A stretch of 31,282 nucleotides of DNA, from NCBI GenBank assembly GCA_032718475.1, contig JAUCBJ010007453.1, positions 1 through 31,282 on the forward strand. The letters run 5' to 3'. Each line of letters begins with the position of its first letter. The first letter of the stretch is position 1. The notes below the pieces were generated by a model. It did no database searches. It was not told the origin of the DNA and was given only the letters and a program-made list of their open reading frames with translations. Position numbers and translations under genes: made by a program. Positions 1 through 9,659 of this stretch are shown piece by piece. The stretch is from Nemertoderma westbladi (lineage: Eukaryota; Xenacoelomorpha; Nemertodermatida; Nemertodermatidae).

Positions 1-926
1 TCTAATCCCGGGTATCCACCGTATATTTTATTATAGTCCCGGAATTTCTGGGGTTTGAAGTCGATACCGCCGTTTAGCACAGCGAGGTAGCCGATCCCGG
101 ATTTCGTCGGTCTCACTTCTTGGAATCCTCGCATGAATTCGGCGAATCTTAACCAGGCTAGCAGCGTTTGAGTGTCGATGCAATGGCTAAGTGCGTTGAG
201 GTCGTTTCGTCGGTTTCTTCCTGCGGGAGCATTCGCGTAGTCGTTCCGGACGTCCGCCTTGATATCCGACCCGATTTTAATGACGTCGAAGTCGAAGAGG
301 ATCTTTTGGATTTCCGGAGGCAGCAACCAGATCGCTCCGGCTGCCTGCACTTCCTGTCTGGGTGTCGGGAATATTCGGCACACCAGTACCAAACCGTCCA
401 GGGTTCCGAGGACGACGACTAAGGATCGACCATATTCTTTCGCCCCGTACTTTTCCTGGTAGTCGTCGCGGTTCTGGATAATCGATACGCGTTCCTCTCG
501 AAGCGTCGCCGTACACTCCGACAGGTTTCCCCAGTGGGCGAGGTACGTACTCTTGTCGTCGACGAAACTTTGACATCTCGCCAACGTAATCGCTTTCGAT
601 GTGGGCGTCGCGTTTCCCTCGTTGTCGTAGATCAAACATCGGGAACTGTAGACGCTCTGCCGGAACGTTTCCCAAAACGACGAATCGTCCCCTCCGGTTG
701 CCTTTGCGTTCCGAGTTCTTTTCAGTCTCGTACTAGCATCAGCTAACCGGAGGGCTCGTAGATTCTTAGAATCCGGTCCCTCTCGCCCGGTGAATTTAAT
801 GACTCGCACGTTCTCATTTAGCAGGGTGCTCCAATTTGTATCAAAGTCAGGGGATCCGGGTTGCGAATATTCCAGTAGATCTATCGTGTTACGTAATTCG
901 CCGATAATTTGGCGATTTGGGTCCAT
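1..926 (-). CDS. Uncharacterised protein, open at left edge; possible 3'-5' exonuclease-like domain
   Basis: Reading the minus strand from the ATG at 926-924 gives an uninterrupted frame of 308 codons to the window edge; the stop lies outside. An in-frame TAA at 953-951 precedes the ATG, and the start context is good (A at -3, G at +4). The family is not recognised with confidence. The last 110 or so residues (LLPPEIQKILFDFDVIKIGS, then DIKADVRN, IDTQTLLAWL and a Gly-Leu-Ala stretch) have the order and spacing of motifs II and III of RNase D/WRN-type 3'-5' exonuclease domains. I cannot see a convincing motif I (DxE), so activity is doubtful. The ORF lies on the same strand as, and downstream of, the BEL/Pao element, so it may be a host gene or an extra element ORF. 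That it codes is fairly sure; its function is a guess. Confidence 0.6.
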   Translation of the reverse strand, partial: MDPNRQIIGELRNTIDLLEYSQPGSPDFDTNWSTLLNENVRVIKFTGREGPDSKNLRALRLADASTRLKRTRNAKATGGDDSSFWETFRQSVYSSRCLIYDNEGNATPTSKAITLARCQSFVDDKSTYLAHWGNLSECTATLREERVSIIQNRDDYQEKYGAKEYGRSLVVVLGTLDGLVLVCRIFPTPRQEVQAAGAIWLLPPEIQKILFDFDVIKIGSDIKADVRNDYANAPAGRNRRNDLNALSHCIDTQTLLAWLRFAEFMRGFQEVRPTKSGIGYLAVLNGGIDFKPQKFRDYNKIYGGYPGL

Positions 927-1472
927 ATTTACGATTATATCCGTTACAAATTAGTTCAGTTAATTATAAGTCCAGAAAGTCTGAAACTATAGCGATAGCA
1001 GAATAATTCAGTTTTTTATTTAATTCAGTTTATTAAATAACATTGCTATATAGGCATCTATCATCTTATTGCTAATACATTCAGCATTTACAGTTACTAT
1101 AGCTATACATAATATCCAACCAGTTTTTTATGACTTTTTTGTCCTTTTTTTTCCAATTCTTTTCTTTGACCTCTTTTATACCTTTTTTTTTTGTCTTTTT
1201 TCATTTCATTATTATTTCATCTCATTTCATTTATTTCCACATATATTTCAACACATTTATTTCCACCATTTATTTCACATTTATTTATTTCCACATCATC
1301 ATTGGGTTTATAGCCCCCCGGCTATCATCATTGTTATAAGCGCAGCACCAGGGTGCGCATCATTACATTTTCATCAGTATACGCGTCATCATTCAGGTTT
1401 ATAGTAGAGTTGTCTGATCCTTTTCATCGTTTCCAACTATATTCAATCATTTTCTTTGGTTAATCTTTGTCG
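927..1472. other. AT-rich and T/C-rich low-complexity DNA, no gene
   Basis: The + strand is dominated by T and C between about 1120 and 1300, with runs of T and repeated TTTCA/CATTTA words. Short frames here are poly-Phe/Ile artefacts. I see no conserved motif other than the TATA-like site noted separately. Confidence 0.6.
1173..1180 (-). promoter_or_regulatory. Possible TATA box upstream of the left-edge ORF
   Basis: On the minus strand this reads TATAAAAG, about 250 bases upstream of the ATG at 926. The surrounding DNA is A-rich on that strand, so chance occurrence is quite possible. Confidence 0.15.
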
Positions 1473-1905
1473 TGGAAGGGGTGTTACGCGGCAATCTGGG
1501 ATCTACAGCTGGACTCGTTACACCGCCTACGCCCCAAACTGCGCACGTAACGGACAATGAAGACGCTGAGAGTGAAGTCACGTGGATGCACCAGGGACCC
1601 ACCAGAATAACACTCCCAACAACATAAAGCTCAGTCGACGAAGTCATGTGGGATGGGGTTACGCAACATTCTGGGATCTACAGCTGGACTCGTTATACCG
1701 CCTACGCCCCAAAATCCACGTAACGGTCCCACCAGAATAACGTGACTGAGAAACATAAAACCCTCTATCGTCGAAGTCACGTGGATGCACCATGGACCCA
1801 CCAGAATAACGGGATAGAGGGGGTGTTGCGCGGCAATCCGGGATCTACAGCTGGACTCGTTACACCGCCTACGCCCCGAACTGCGCACGCAACGGACAAC
1901 ATAAC
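1473..1905. repeat. Tandem repeat, three diverged copies of about 170 bp
   Basis: Three copies begin near 1480, 1655 and 1820. Each carries the block GGGATCTACAGCTGGACTCG followed by a block ending CCGCCTACGCCCC. The word CCACCAGAATAAC appears at about 1598, 1728 and 1799, and GTCACGTGGATGCACCA at about 1577 and 1778. The copies differ by short indels. The array lies just beyond the 3' end of the BEL/Pao coding region (minus strand), so it could belong to a degenerate LTR or 3' UTR, but I find no matching copy at the 5' side. Confidence 0.8.
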
Positions 1906-2171
1906 ATACTGCGATGAATACAATGAATTCCACTTCAAATCTTTTCCATTTCCAATAATCCAATATCGTAGGTCCTGATGACCAAAATCAGGGTAAACAA
2001 TGCATAAACGACCCTGCGTCAGTCGAAACATCTGCAGGGTGATGCTGGACTCCACATAACACACGAGGAAACACAAATACCATTGCGTGGTTACAGTTGG
2101 TTTAAAGGGGGTCCATAACTCGTTGTCGATAAATCACAGTTTAAAGGAGTTTGTCAACATGATGAGAAGGG

Positions 2172-2453
2172 TTACACGGGTTTGTAATTGTCACCAATGT
2201 CCACAGCAGGATCTTGAGTAGGGATCTTATCACCTCTCGTAGAGTCACCGCTATCATTGCCTTCAAGAAGGCACAGCTTCTGGATAGGGCGTTGGTAGTG
2301 GCTCTTTGCCGTTCGTATCGTCACAGTCCTCGCAAGTCCGTCTTTACTTGGGTGTATGGTCACGACCCGCGCCACAGGCCAGTGAACGCGGTCTTTGAGA
2401 TCTTCTTTAACTAGTACCATGTCGCCAACTGCGACGTTCCGGTAGGTGTTGTT
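2172..2453 (-). pseudogene. Integrase C-terminal (DUF5641-like) segment, cut off by an amber stop
   Basis: After the TAG at 2456-2454 the same frame continues with an open stretch containing GDMVLVKEDLKD, WPVARV, KDGLARTVTIRTAK and RPIQKLCLLEG, the pattern of the beta-rich DUF5641 domain that ends BEL/Pao integrases (a small chromo/SH3-like DNA-binding fold). It ends at a natural stop at 2174-2172. The single in-frame stop separating it from the integrase core argues for one nonsense mutation, not for a separate gene. Confidence 0.85.
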
Positions 2454-5400
2454 CTATTTTCTCCTGGTCCGGAGGGTTATGAGATATTCCTGGGCCCAAA
2501 TTCTCCACCAATGCGCTGCCAACGCTTGGGCCTTTTTCCAGTTTGTATGCTTCGCGATCTCGTTGGGATCCGGGAACATGGTTTCCGGGAGAACGTGGGT
2601 TTTGGGTCTCCCCAGTAGGTGGTTAGGAGTGAGGGGCTCCAGGTCTGTGGGGTCTTCGCGGATAGGGACAATAGGTCGGTTGTTCAGGGTAGCCGTGATC
2701 TCGCAGAATGTTGTGCGGAGGGTATCATGGGTTACCCGGGTATCGCCTAGAGCGACGCGCATGGATCGTTTCACGAGGTCGATCAGTTTCTCCCATACCC
2801 CGCTCGTATGGGGGGCTAAGGGGGTCTGGAAGTGCCACTGTATCTGGTGTTCCTTCCAGACTTGGGATGCGGTGTTATCGGTAAACCATCCCTCGATCGC
2901 CTCTCTGAGTTCCCTTTCTCCTCCCACAAAGTTTGTACCATTATCGGAATACATGTGGCGGCATGTCCCGTTGTTCGCCACGAACCGACGCAGAGCGTTG
3001 ATGAATGCGTGTTGTGTCAGATTTACCACGATATCTAGGTAAATTGCCCTAGACCTCAGGCAGGTGAAGATGGCTCCCCAGCATTTGATGTTGGATCGTC
3101 GTTCAATAACCGTGAACGGTCCGAAACAGTCCACCCCGGTGATGTAGAATGGCTGGGAATCCGCTTGTAGACGGGTGGCTGGTAAGTCGGCCATCTTTTG
3201 AGTGATTGGTGGTGCTAGGTAACGTCTGCAGGTGAAGCAACGTTTCAACACTTTCCGGATCAGTGGCTGGATATGGGTGATCCAATATCTTTGTCTTATA
3301 TTAGCTATAATCCAATTCTGTCCTGCGTGGTGGTTGTCCTCGTGACATTGTAGAATTAATAGCTTAGCTAGTGTCGACGTTCCGGGCAGAAGCGCCGGGT
3401 ATTTAACCTCATATTCGACCGGGGCGTTTGCCATCCGGGTATTCAGTCGGATCAGTCCGTCCTCTCCCATCATTGGTCTTAGTTGGTAGACTGGGCTGTC
3501 CGGTTTCAACGTTTTGCCCGCACTAAGTTGTTCCCATTCATCGGGGAAACTTTCTTTCTGGACATATCTAACAATACACTTCTCCGCGATAATGAGTTCT
3601 TGTATATTCCGTTGAACTATCGGTTTGTTGTTTTTCCACCGTAGGAAGTTGCGAAGGGTTATAACGTGGTGGACGAGCCGTCTCATGGATGAAGTTCGCT
3701 CGATCAACCGATGTAAAGACGTCGCTAGTTGAGTGATCGTCGCGACGTTATAGTGCCTGCCCGAGTCCTTTGCAGGCTCAGTCAGGCAACTATAAATTTC
3801 CACCGCGTTGCTTCGATGGATTTTACGAATCTCTTTATCGTCCTCGGAGTATTTTCCGCTATCGAGTTCGGGGTCGAATCGGGTACTCCATGTTAACTGT
3901 GGCTGCCGTAGGAATTCCGGGCCTGTAAGCCAGAGTTTACTTTTACCGAGTTGTTTTGGGGTGGCGCCTCGGCTTGATAAGTCCGCTGGGTTTTCCTTCC
4001 CGTTTACGTGATGCCACTGTTCTCGGCCGGTACACTGTTTAATCTCTGTGGCTCGGTTTGCAACAAACGTGGTGTGACGCCGTGATGGAGAGTGGAGATA
4101 ATAGAGAACTATACTCGAATCTACCCAGAAGTGTTGAGATTCTATGGGGATCCGTAGGTTCCGCATGGCCATGCGATTCTGTCTTACTGCCCAAACTGCA
4201 GCTTGTAGCTCGAGTCTCGGAATCGTTGCTACGAATTCCCCGGATACCGTCTTTGCTTTGGAGAATAAGAAGCTTGTATCGCCGTTTCCATCGCTACTTA
4301 GTCTCCGTAAGAAGGTTACTATGCCGATTCCGGTATTTGAAGCATCCGAAAAGGTGTGGAGCTGGAAGATATCGGTGGGCAGTTTATCGAGGAAGAACGG
4401 TCTAGGTATCCACATAAGATGTAGATGTTCGAGTTGCTCCGTCCATTTTCTCCATTTGACGCTAAGGTATGGGGGAAGCTCTTCGTCCCATCCCAGTCCT
4501 TCTATCCACATTTCCTTAATCAGGTTCATTCCGGCCAAGGTTACTGGAGATATGAAATTTAGTGGGTCGAAGATTGCACTTTTTATCGACAAACATCCCC
4601 TTTTTGTCATAGGCTTGGGTAGGGGTTTATATTTGAAGATGAATTCATCTGATTCTATGTCCCATTCAATCCCGAGTACACGATGTTCCACATCCTCCGA
4701 ATACATCTTGTTATTTTCCAGCCGGATGTCCTCCGGAAACTTTTCCATAAGTGTTTTGTCGTGGGATCTGAACTTCACGAGTGGGAACCCTCCTTTCTTT
4801 AGACATTCTACCATCCCCATTGCTAGCTGATACGCCTCATCTACATTATCCGCGCCAGCGCATCCGTCGTCCACGTAGAAGCATCGTCGAATGGTTTCTA
4901 TGACGGTTGGAGGGAACTCGTTTTCGCACATGGTTGCCGTCCTCTTTAGCATGTCACTGCATGCTACCGGCGAGTCCTTAGCACCGAAGATCCTGACGAC
5001 CATACGCATTATGTCTACGTCCTTTATCGTGAGTTGGCTAATCTCCTGTTGAGTGAGCGTTTTATCCGTCCATAGGATACGTAGACAGTCCGAGTCTCTT
5101 GGTAACGTACGAACTTGATGAAACATGGCCTTGATGTCACAGGTGAATGCTACCCGGTTTTCCCTGAACCTGATCAATACGCCGATGAGTGTGCTATATA
5201 TGTTGGGTCCCGTATAAAGTTGACTGTTTAGGGATTCGCCCTGGTATATAGCGGCAGCATCATTTACCACTCGGATTTTCCCACCTTTGCGGGCTTCTAC
5301 TACATAGTGGGTCGGGAGATAATATGTTCTTTTACCACCTTGCAGTTCGCTCCGTGGTACCATTTCTGCTAATCCATCATCGAGATATCCTTGGATTACG

Positions 5401-5780
5401 GTGTTATACTTCTCCTTTATCTCGGGTTGGTCATTCAACCGGCGTAGAATCCCTTTAAGTCGCCTAAGTGCCATGCTGGCGTTGTTTGCCATTGGTTTAT
5501 TTGGGTCCTTCCATAACATAGGTGAACTCCAGTGTCCGTCTTTAAACGTGGCCTGGTCGAGAACGTCCATACAATATTGGTCCTCTTCGGATGGATTTTC
5601 GTCCTTTTCCGCGAACTCCTGGGTCTCCAAATTAAAATATTTCGTCATCTCTCGTTGGGTTTTCTCGGTTTCCAGAAACAAATCCTCGTCAAGATCCGAA
5701 GCTGAGCAGTAACCCACGGAGGTTACATTCTCTTTAATCTGACATTTGGGAAGGTAGGTATAGGTGTCCGTGGTTTCCTC
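2454..5780 (-). pseudogene. pol: BEL/Pao Pol: reverse transcriptase, RNase H and integrase
   Basis: About 1,100 codons lie open between two TAG stops; a GTG codon at 5717 is only an internal valine, since the frame continues upstream. Residue numbers below count from 5717. The RT palm carries YVDD at 281-284 (4877-4866), with the BEL-typical IFGAKDSPVACSDML just before it. The Pao-family linker IFDPLNFISPVTLAG follows. RNase H starts at about 456 with HTFSDASNTGIGI. Integrase has an HHCC zinc-binding region (CHEDNHHAG at about 785, CFTCRR at about 826). Its DDE catalytic core is Asp in GVDCFGPF (about 862), Asp in YSDNGTNF (about 923) and Glu in SGVWEKLID (about 973). All catalytic residues I can check are intact, so the domain was recently functional. 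It lacks its C-terminal domain because of the amber stop at 2456-2454. Confidence 0.93.
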
Positions 5781-6240
5781 CTAAATGCCGCAGAGTGTCC
5801 ATCCCATTATTGTTCGTTCAGCATAAAATCCGTCATCCTGGTTTATAGATCGGGCGATATCTCCGGTGGGGATGTGTAGTTCCGGTGTATCAAGTCCGAT
5901 CAGTAGGGTGATACGGTTTACGTCCAACTGCGGACACCTCAGGTCTACATCGTCCCGGTCCAATTGTATGAGGGGGGCGTACTCGGCTGATTGTCGGAAC
6001 CGCACCCGGAGGTCTGTGTGTACCAAGGCGTTCTTTATGGTTAACTTAGCCGTTTCGTAGCCCTTCATCACTCCTTCCATCTGGAGTTGCACCTCCCCGG
6101 ACTCTACCTCTCTGTTATCGGTGATGGTTTGTATGGGCCGTTTACAAGGCTCATATTCTAGGCCGAGTTGCTCGAGAAAATCCCGGTCGATGATGGTTCC
6201 GTCGGACCCGTTATCGAGGAATGCGTCAAAGATTTGCCGA
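5781..6240 (-). pseudogene. BEL/Pao aspartic protease and RT leader segment
   Basis: The retroviral-type protease begins in this frame with AFLDNGSDGTIID; the catalytic D-N-G triad codons are at 6215-6207. It continues through VEYEP-like and GEVQLQMEGVMKGY segments to the WTLCGI motif, close to the G-W-T-L-x-G end motif usual before RT in Pao elements. The frame differs by one base from that of Gag; the change falls near 6240, within the first protease strand. It ends at TAG 5783-5781, after which Pol continues in the same frame. BEL elements normally have a single gag-pol ORF, so I read the shift as decay, not programmed frameshifting. Confidence 0.8.
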
Positions 6241-7912
6241 CTCCTTGGATCCTTACTGGGATTACCTTTGCGAAAACCATGTAGCGGCGATTTATAAGAT
6301 TAATCGTGGCTGAAATATTTGTTACTTGTGGTGTATCGGTGGAGATTTTAAACGGGTTGGTTTCTCTCCGTTGGGTTGTCCGGGTTCCTTTGAAGACGTG
6401 GTTTGTTTCTCCTCTTCGCCTGGCTTCGATCCGAAAGGGGAGGGTAGTAAAGTCGAAGTTCGCGGGGATGTGGAGGAGCGTGTGATGGCGTTGGTCGTTA
6501 CAGACAGCACAGCACGACCTTTGGTCGCAATCCCGAACGTAGTGACCTGTTCCAAGACACCGGAAGCATCCTCGGTGTTTCATTATCGCCTCGAAACGTG
6601 GGACGAGTTCGGCGAACTGAAACTTCCTGCAGAATTCCACTTTATGTTTCTCCCCACAGAAGAGACAGAGCAGTGAATTTGTGATGCCTTCCCTTTCGGG
6701 TGCCCAACTCGCGAGATAACATGCCCATTCCTCAGCGGATGTCGGTTCCTCGTAGTCTTCGTCGTCGGAATCCTCGGCCATGGTAATGGCCATCGTACTT
6801 ACCGGTGGGGGGCGGAATCTCGGTTTCGGAGGGGTTATCTTACTCCTAGAGTTGCTCTCTATTCCGTCCAACTTTGCGAGACTTTGTTTTGAAAACATCG
6901 AGTCATTCATGGCTTCGGAGATATCGTCCAGGAATGCCGACATTTCAAGGAAGCTAGGATCTCGATCTGGATGTCTGCGCCGGAGATCTACACATTTATA
7001 AGCCCACTTACTTTGTAGCCATCCGGGGAACTTCCGGGCGATCTGTCGGAGGTTTAGAATGTTGTTCACCTGGTCCTCCTTATTTAAGGGTTTCAGAGTA
7101 TAATAGGCATCTTTCATAGAGTCGGAGAATTCCTGTATGTTCTGTGGGTCCCCTAGTGATCCCGCATCCTGTATCAGTCTCTCTAGAGTTTTATTAATTA
7201 TAGTTCCGGTATTTCCGTATCTTTTGTCTAGAGTTTTCCATGCGTCATAGTATGCCTCATGAGAACCTCCTTCAAAACATGCAACAATTCTGCGGGGTTT
7301 GTCACCCAGGTATTGCGATAAATATACCAATTTCTGTGCGTCGGCTATGTCCGTTGATCCAATCTGCGCAAAGAACCGTTTCTTGAATCTGAGGTAATCG
7401 ACGGGATCTCATTCGAAGGTGCGAATCTCCATCTTCGGCATGGCAAGGCGGTTCTCCAACGCCCGGATGATGCTGACGTCGTCTGAACTGGAGTGACTCG
7501 GAGGGTTATAGTTATTGGCACTCACTCACATACTTGATGGATCAATGATAGGCGGAGTTTTAATAATGACGCGGCTGCGAGTTTGTGGTGTTGATGTAAA
7601 TGGGTTGTTTGATCGGGGAGTGGCGTCCCGTTCCCAGTCCTTTTCAGGCTCGTACTTGGGTACACTCGCTGTCGTGGTGTTGGATGGGAAATAGGGTTCC
7701 TCATTCTTTAACGTAGCCGGTGGTGGATGGAACACCGGTGCTTGTGCCGATAGCGTAGACTGTTTGGTAGGCGGGATTTCGGGTTTCGGAAGTTTCGCCG
7801 CTGTCGGTATAAATGACTTTTCTAATTCCGGTACCGGGATTGGTTCATATTCCTGATCTATATCCCTCTCCCAGTCCTCGTAGAGTTGAATATCTCGTTC
7901 TATAAGTGCGGC
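6158..7912 (-). pseudogene. gag: BEL/Pao Gag, capsid-like (DUF1759) region and zinc knuckles
   Basis: This is the same frame as the upstream coiled-coil part, interrupted by TAA 7915-7913, TGA 7528-7526 and TGA 7411-7409. The stretch around 7410-7000 (FKKRFFAQIG, YLSQYLGDKPRRIV, AYYDAWKTLDKRYGN, FSDSMKDAYYTLKPL) is the DUF1759 Gag domain of Pao elements. Toward the C-terminus there are zinc knuckles: CLFCGEKHKVEFC (6667-6629), the classical CCHC box CFRCLGTGHYVRDC (6568-6527), and a third CAVC...HHTLLH. An acidic segment (AEDSDDEDYEEP) lies between capsid and knuckles. The frame dies at 6160-6158 after leaving the protease frame near 6240. The first apparent residue at 7330 is TTG, not a true start. 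Confidence 0.88.
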
Positions 7913-8875
7913 TTAGTATTCCGCGAGTTTTGCAATATCCGCGTTCTTTTTGTGGATGAGAATTGCTTGGGCCTCGGCATGTTGTTTACGCATTTCTGCT
8001 TCCCATTTACGTTGTTCGATCTCCCGTTCGGCCTCTCGTCCGCGTTGTTCGGCCTCCTGTTTGCGTTGTTCGGCCTCGTGTTTGCGCTGTTCGGCCTGTC
8101 GTTCGTCCTCGTGTTTGCGTTGTTCGGCCTGTCGTTCGTCCTCTCGTTTGCGTTGTTCGTCCTCTCGCCTGCGTTGTTCGGCTTCCTGTTCACGTTGTTC
8201 GGCCTGCCGTTCGGCCGCTTGTTCGGCCTCTCGCCTTTGGGTTTCTGCAGCTAATACATCTTGCTCGGCTTGCAGTTGAATATACTCATCTTCCATCCGA
8301 GCTTTGAGGGCTAATGCCTTCCGCTCTCGCAGTTGGTCTCGGAGTGGCGGCGCCCCTTGAGAACTGCGCGCTGAGCCGGATATCTCGCTCCTAGCGCTGG
8401 AGTGCTGATTTCTGGTGGACCCCATTCTCTTGCGATGTACTCCTGTCCTGATGCTGGAGGATCGTACTAATTCCGCGTCTGTTCTTTCAGCCCTCTTGTA
8501 ATACTGTTCCTCATAGCCTCTCACAAGGCTGAGGGTCCTCCGGTGTTGTTTGCGGAACCCATCTAGATGTACAACGTGTTCTTCCAGCTTGGGGTAGTTT
8601 TCCAGATCGGTGGGGGGAACGAGCTCTTGGTACGCCTGTATCATTCTTTCGTACCGCTGTAGGATATTTCGGATACTTTGAAGCTGAGTTTGTACCTCAT
8701 TGAGGGGGGTTTTGACTCCCTTGAGTTGTTTCTCCATCCGTTGATACGCTCGGGTTACTCCGCCTTTAAGAGCCCCTAACCGACGGGTCATGTTTTTGAC
8801 GTTTGGTACCTCGTCGGCTTCCGAGTCTGTGTGGTGATCCATCTCGTCGGTATCGGATACGTTATTTGTTGTCAT
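7913..8875 (-). pseudogene. gag: BEL/Pao Gag N-terminal region with long charged coiled coil
   Basis: It starts at ATG 8875-8873 and runs 320 codons to TAA 7915-7913; the same frame then continues into the capsid part, so this is the Gag N-terminus. Residues 1-30 are acidic. Residues 30-140 are helical (LGALKGGVTRAYQRMEKQLK, then QLQSIRNILQRYERMIQAYQ), typical of BEL Gag N-termini. About residues 205-305 are Glu/Arg/Gln-rich with repeated DERQAEQRK-type units, a long single-helix or coiled-coil segment encoded by a short internal DNA repeat (about 8010-8220). The start overlaps the stop of the small upstream ORF as ATGA. Confidence 0.82.
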
Positions 8876-9063
8876 TGTAACGCCTCGTCGATGGCGAGAT
8901 ACGCGATGTCGTAAAACAGTTCCTCGTAGGTATTGTACTCAGCTTGAACCACCCGAACAGTAATCCTGAATCGTCCGACGTTCGTTCCTTGTACCTCAAC
9001 TTCGACGTGCCAGATTCCTGGCTCAACTTGAATTATATCAATGGGTGTGATCGATACTTCCAT
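8872..9063 (-). CDS. Small leader ORF of the BEL/Pao element, 63 residues
   Basis: It runs from a real ATG (9063-9061) to TGA (8874-8872); the stop shares bases with the Gag start (A8875, T8874, G8873, A8872). The predicted product has alternating hydrophobic residues suggesting beta strands (IWHVEVEVQG, FRITVRVVQAEY) followed by a helix (YEELFYDIAYLAIDEALQ). I do not recognise it. It is intact while the rest of the element carries several stops. It could be a translated small ORF coupled to Gag by reinitiation, or an upstream ORF arising by chance at the leader. Confidence 0.5.
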   Translation of the reverse strand: MEVSITPIDIIQVEPGIWHVEVEVQGTNVGRFRITVRVVQAEYNTYEELFYDIAYLAIDEALQ

Positions 9064-9600
9064 TCCCTGTTAACAACTCTCCAAATATGTGATCTGCCGA
9101 CTACGAGTTGGTTAGATCGAGTTTGCTGATTAATTAAACCACGACTTTGTCTCAACTCAAATACCAGAGTTTCCTCGTAGTGGGTGCTGGCAAGCACGTA
9201 GAGAGTTTTTGAAGAGTATTGAAGGATTCTCAACTTCCACCAGTTGAAGTTGACCACGATAATTATTCTTAATTTTGTTGCCGTTATTCCTACACCAGGG
9301 GGGAAAAACGCCGATGCTGGAGACGTGACTTAACAGACCACCGAGCCCCGGCCAGTCACCGGATATTGATTGTGGGGAGGGAATATTTTCTAAGATGCAA
9401 GTTTGCGGTTGAGAAAAGCTGCATTAGTTGGATATACTCTTTAATGTAACTGAACTCTGTTGAACCTTGTTCAACAATATTGAACCTTGATTAAGAATAA
9501 TTTTGGGCTTCCCCAAATCAATATACACCAAATATTCACAATAATTATACACGATAATATAAATCCCTACGGTATATTATTTAATAACCCGCTGTTCGCT
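9064..9600. other. Leader/flank of the BEL element, no gene recognised
   Basis: This is where a 5' LTR and primer-binding site would be expected. I see short A/T-rich words and repeated TTGAACCTTG (about 9459-9489), but no TG...CA-bounded repeat shared with the other end. A 74-codon minus frame at 9033-9257 overlaps the leader ORF and has no recognisable features. Confidence 0.5.
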
Positions 9601-9659
9601 CAGAATTTTAGCCTACCTAATGTTCCCCAGATTTTCCCTCGGTCCTAGTCCTAGTGCCA

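Larger units (their letters stand above)
2172..9063 (-). mobile_element. BEL/Pao LTR retrotransposon, degenerate internal region
   Basis: Read from high to low coordinates, the element encodes a small leader ORF, Gag, aspartic protease, reverse transcriptase, RNase H, integrase and an integrase C-terminal domain, which is the BEL/Pao order. Gag (8875 down to about 6240) and Pol (about 6240 down to 2172) are each in one frame throughout, but interrupted by stops at 7915-7913 (TAA), 7528-7526 (TGA), 7411-7409 (TGA), 5783-5781 (TAG) and 2456-2454 (TAG), with one frame change near 6240 inside the protease. Frame is otherwise preserved over almost 7 kb, so the copy is only moderately old. I could not find paired LTRs: the flanks 930-2170 and 9260-10600 share no long direct repeat. 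A convincing primer-binding site or polypurine tract was not seen either. Confidence 0.92.

Noticed and set aside
1069-1404. Plus-strand frame rich in Phe, Ile and His
   Set aside because: Translation of T-rich low-complexity DNA; no domain and no codon bias.
2446-4830. Plus-strand frames such as 2446-3042, 4058-4405 and 4144-4830
   Set aside because: They are antisense to the BEL Pol ORF, whose RT, RNase H and integrase motifs are clear.
6238-6245. Programmed frameshift between Gag and protease
   Set aside because: No slippery heptamer is seen at the shift point, it falls within the protease fold, and BEL elements normally use a single ORF; decay is simpler.
9226-9297. Possible primer-binding sites TGGTGGAAG or TGGTGTAGG on the minus strand
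   Set aside because: Neither is preceded by a clear LTR end and I cannot match either to a tRNA 3' end with confidence.
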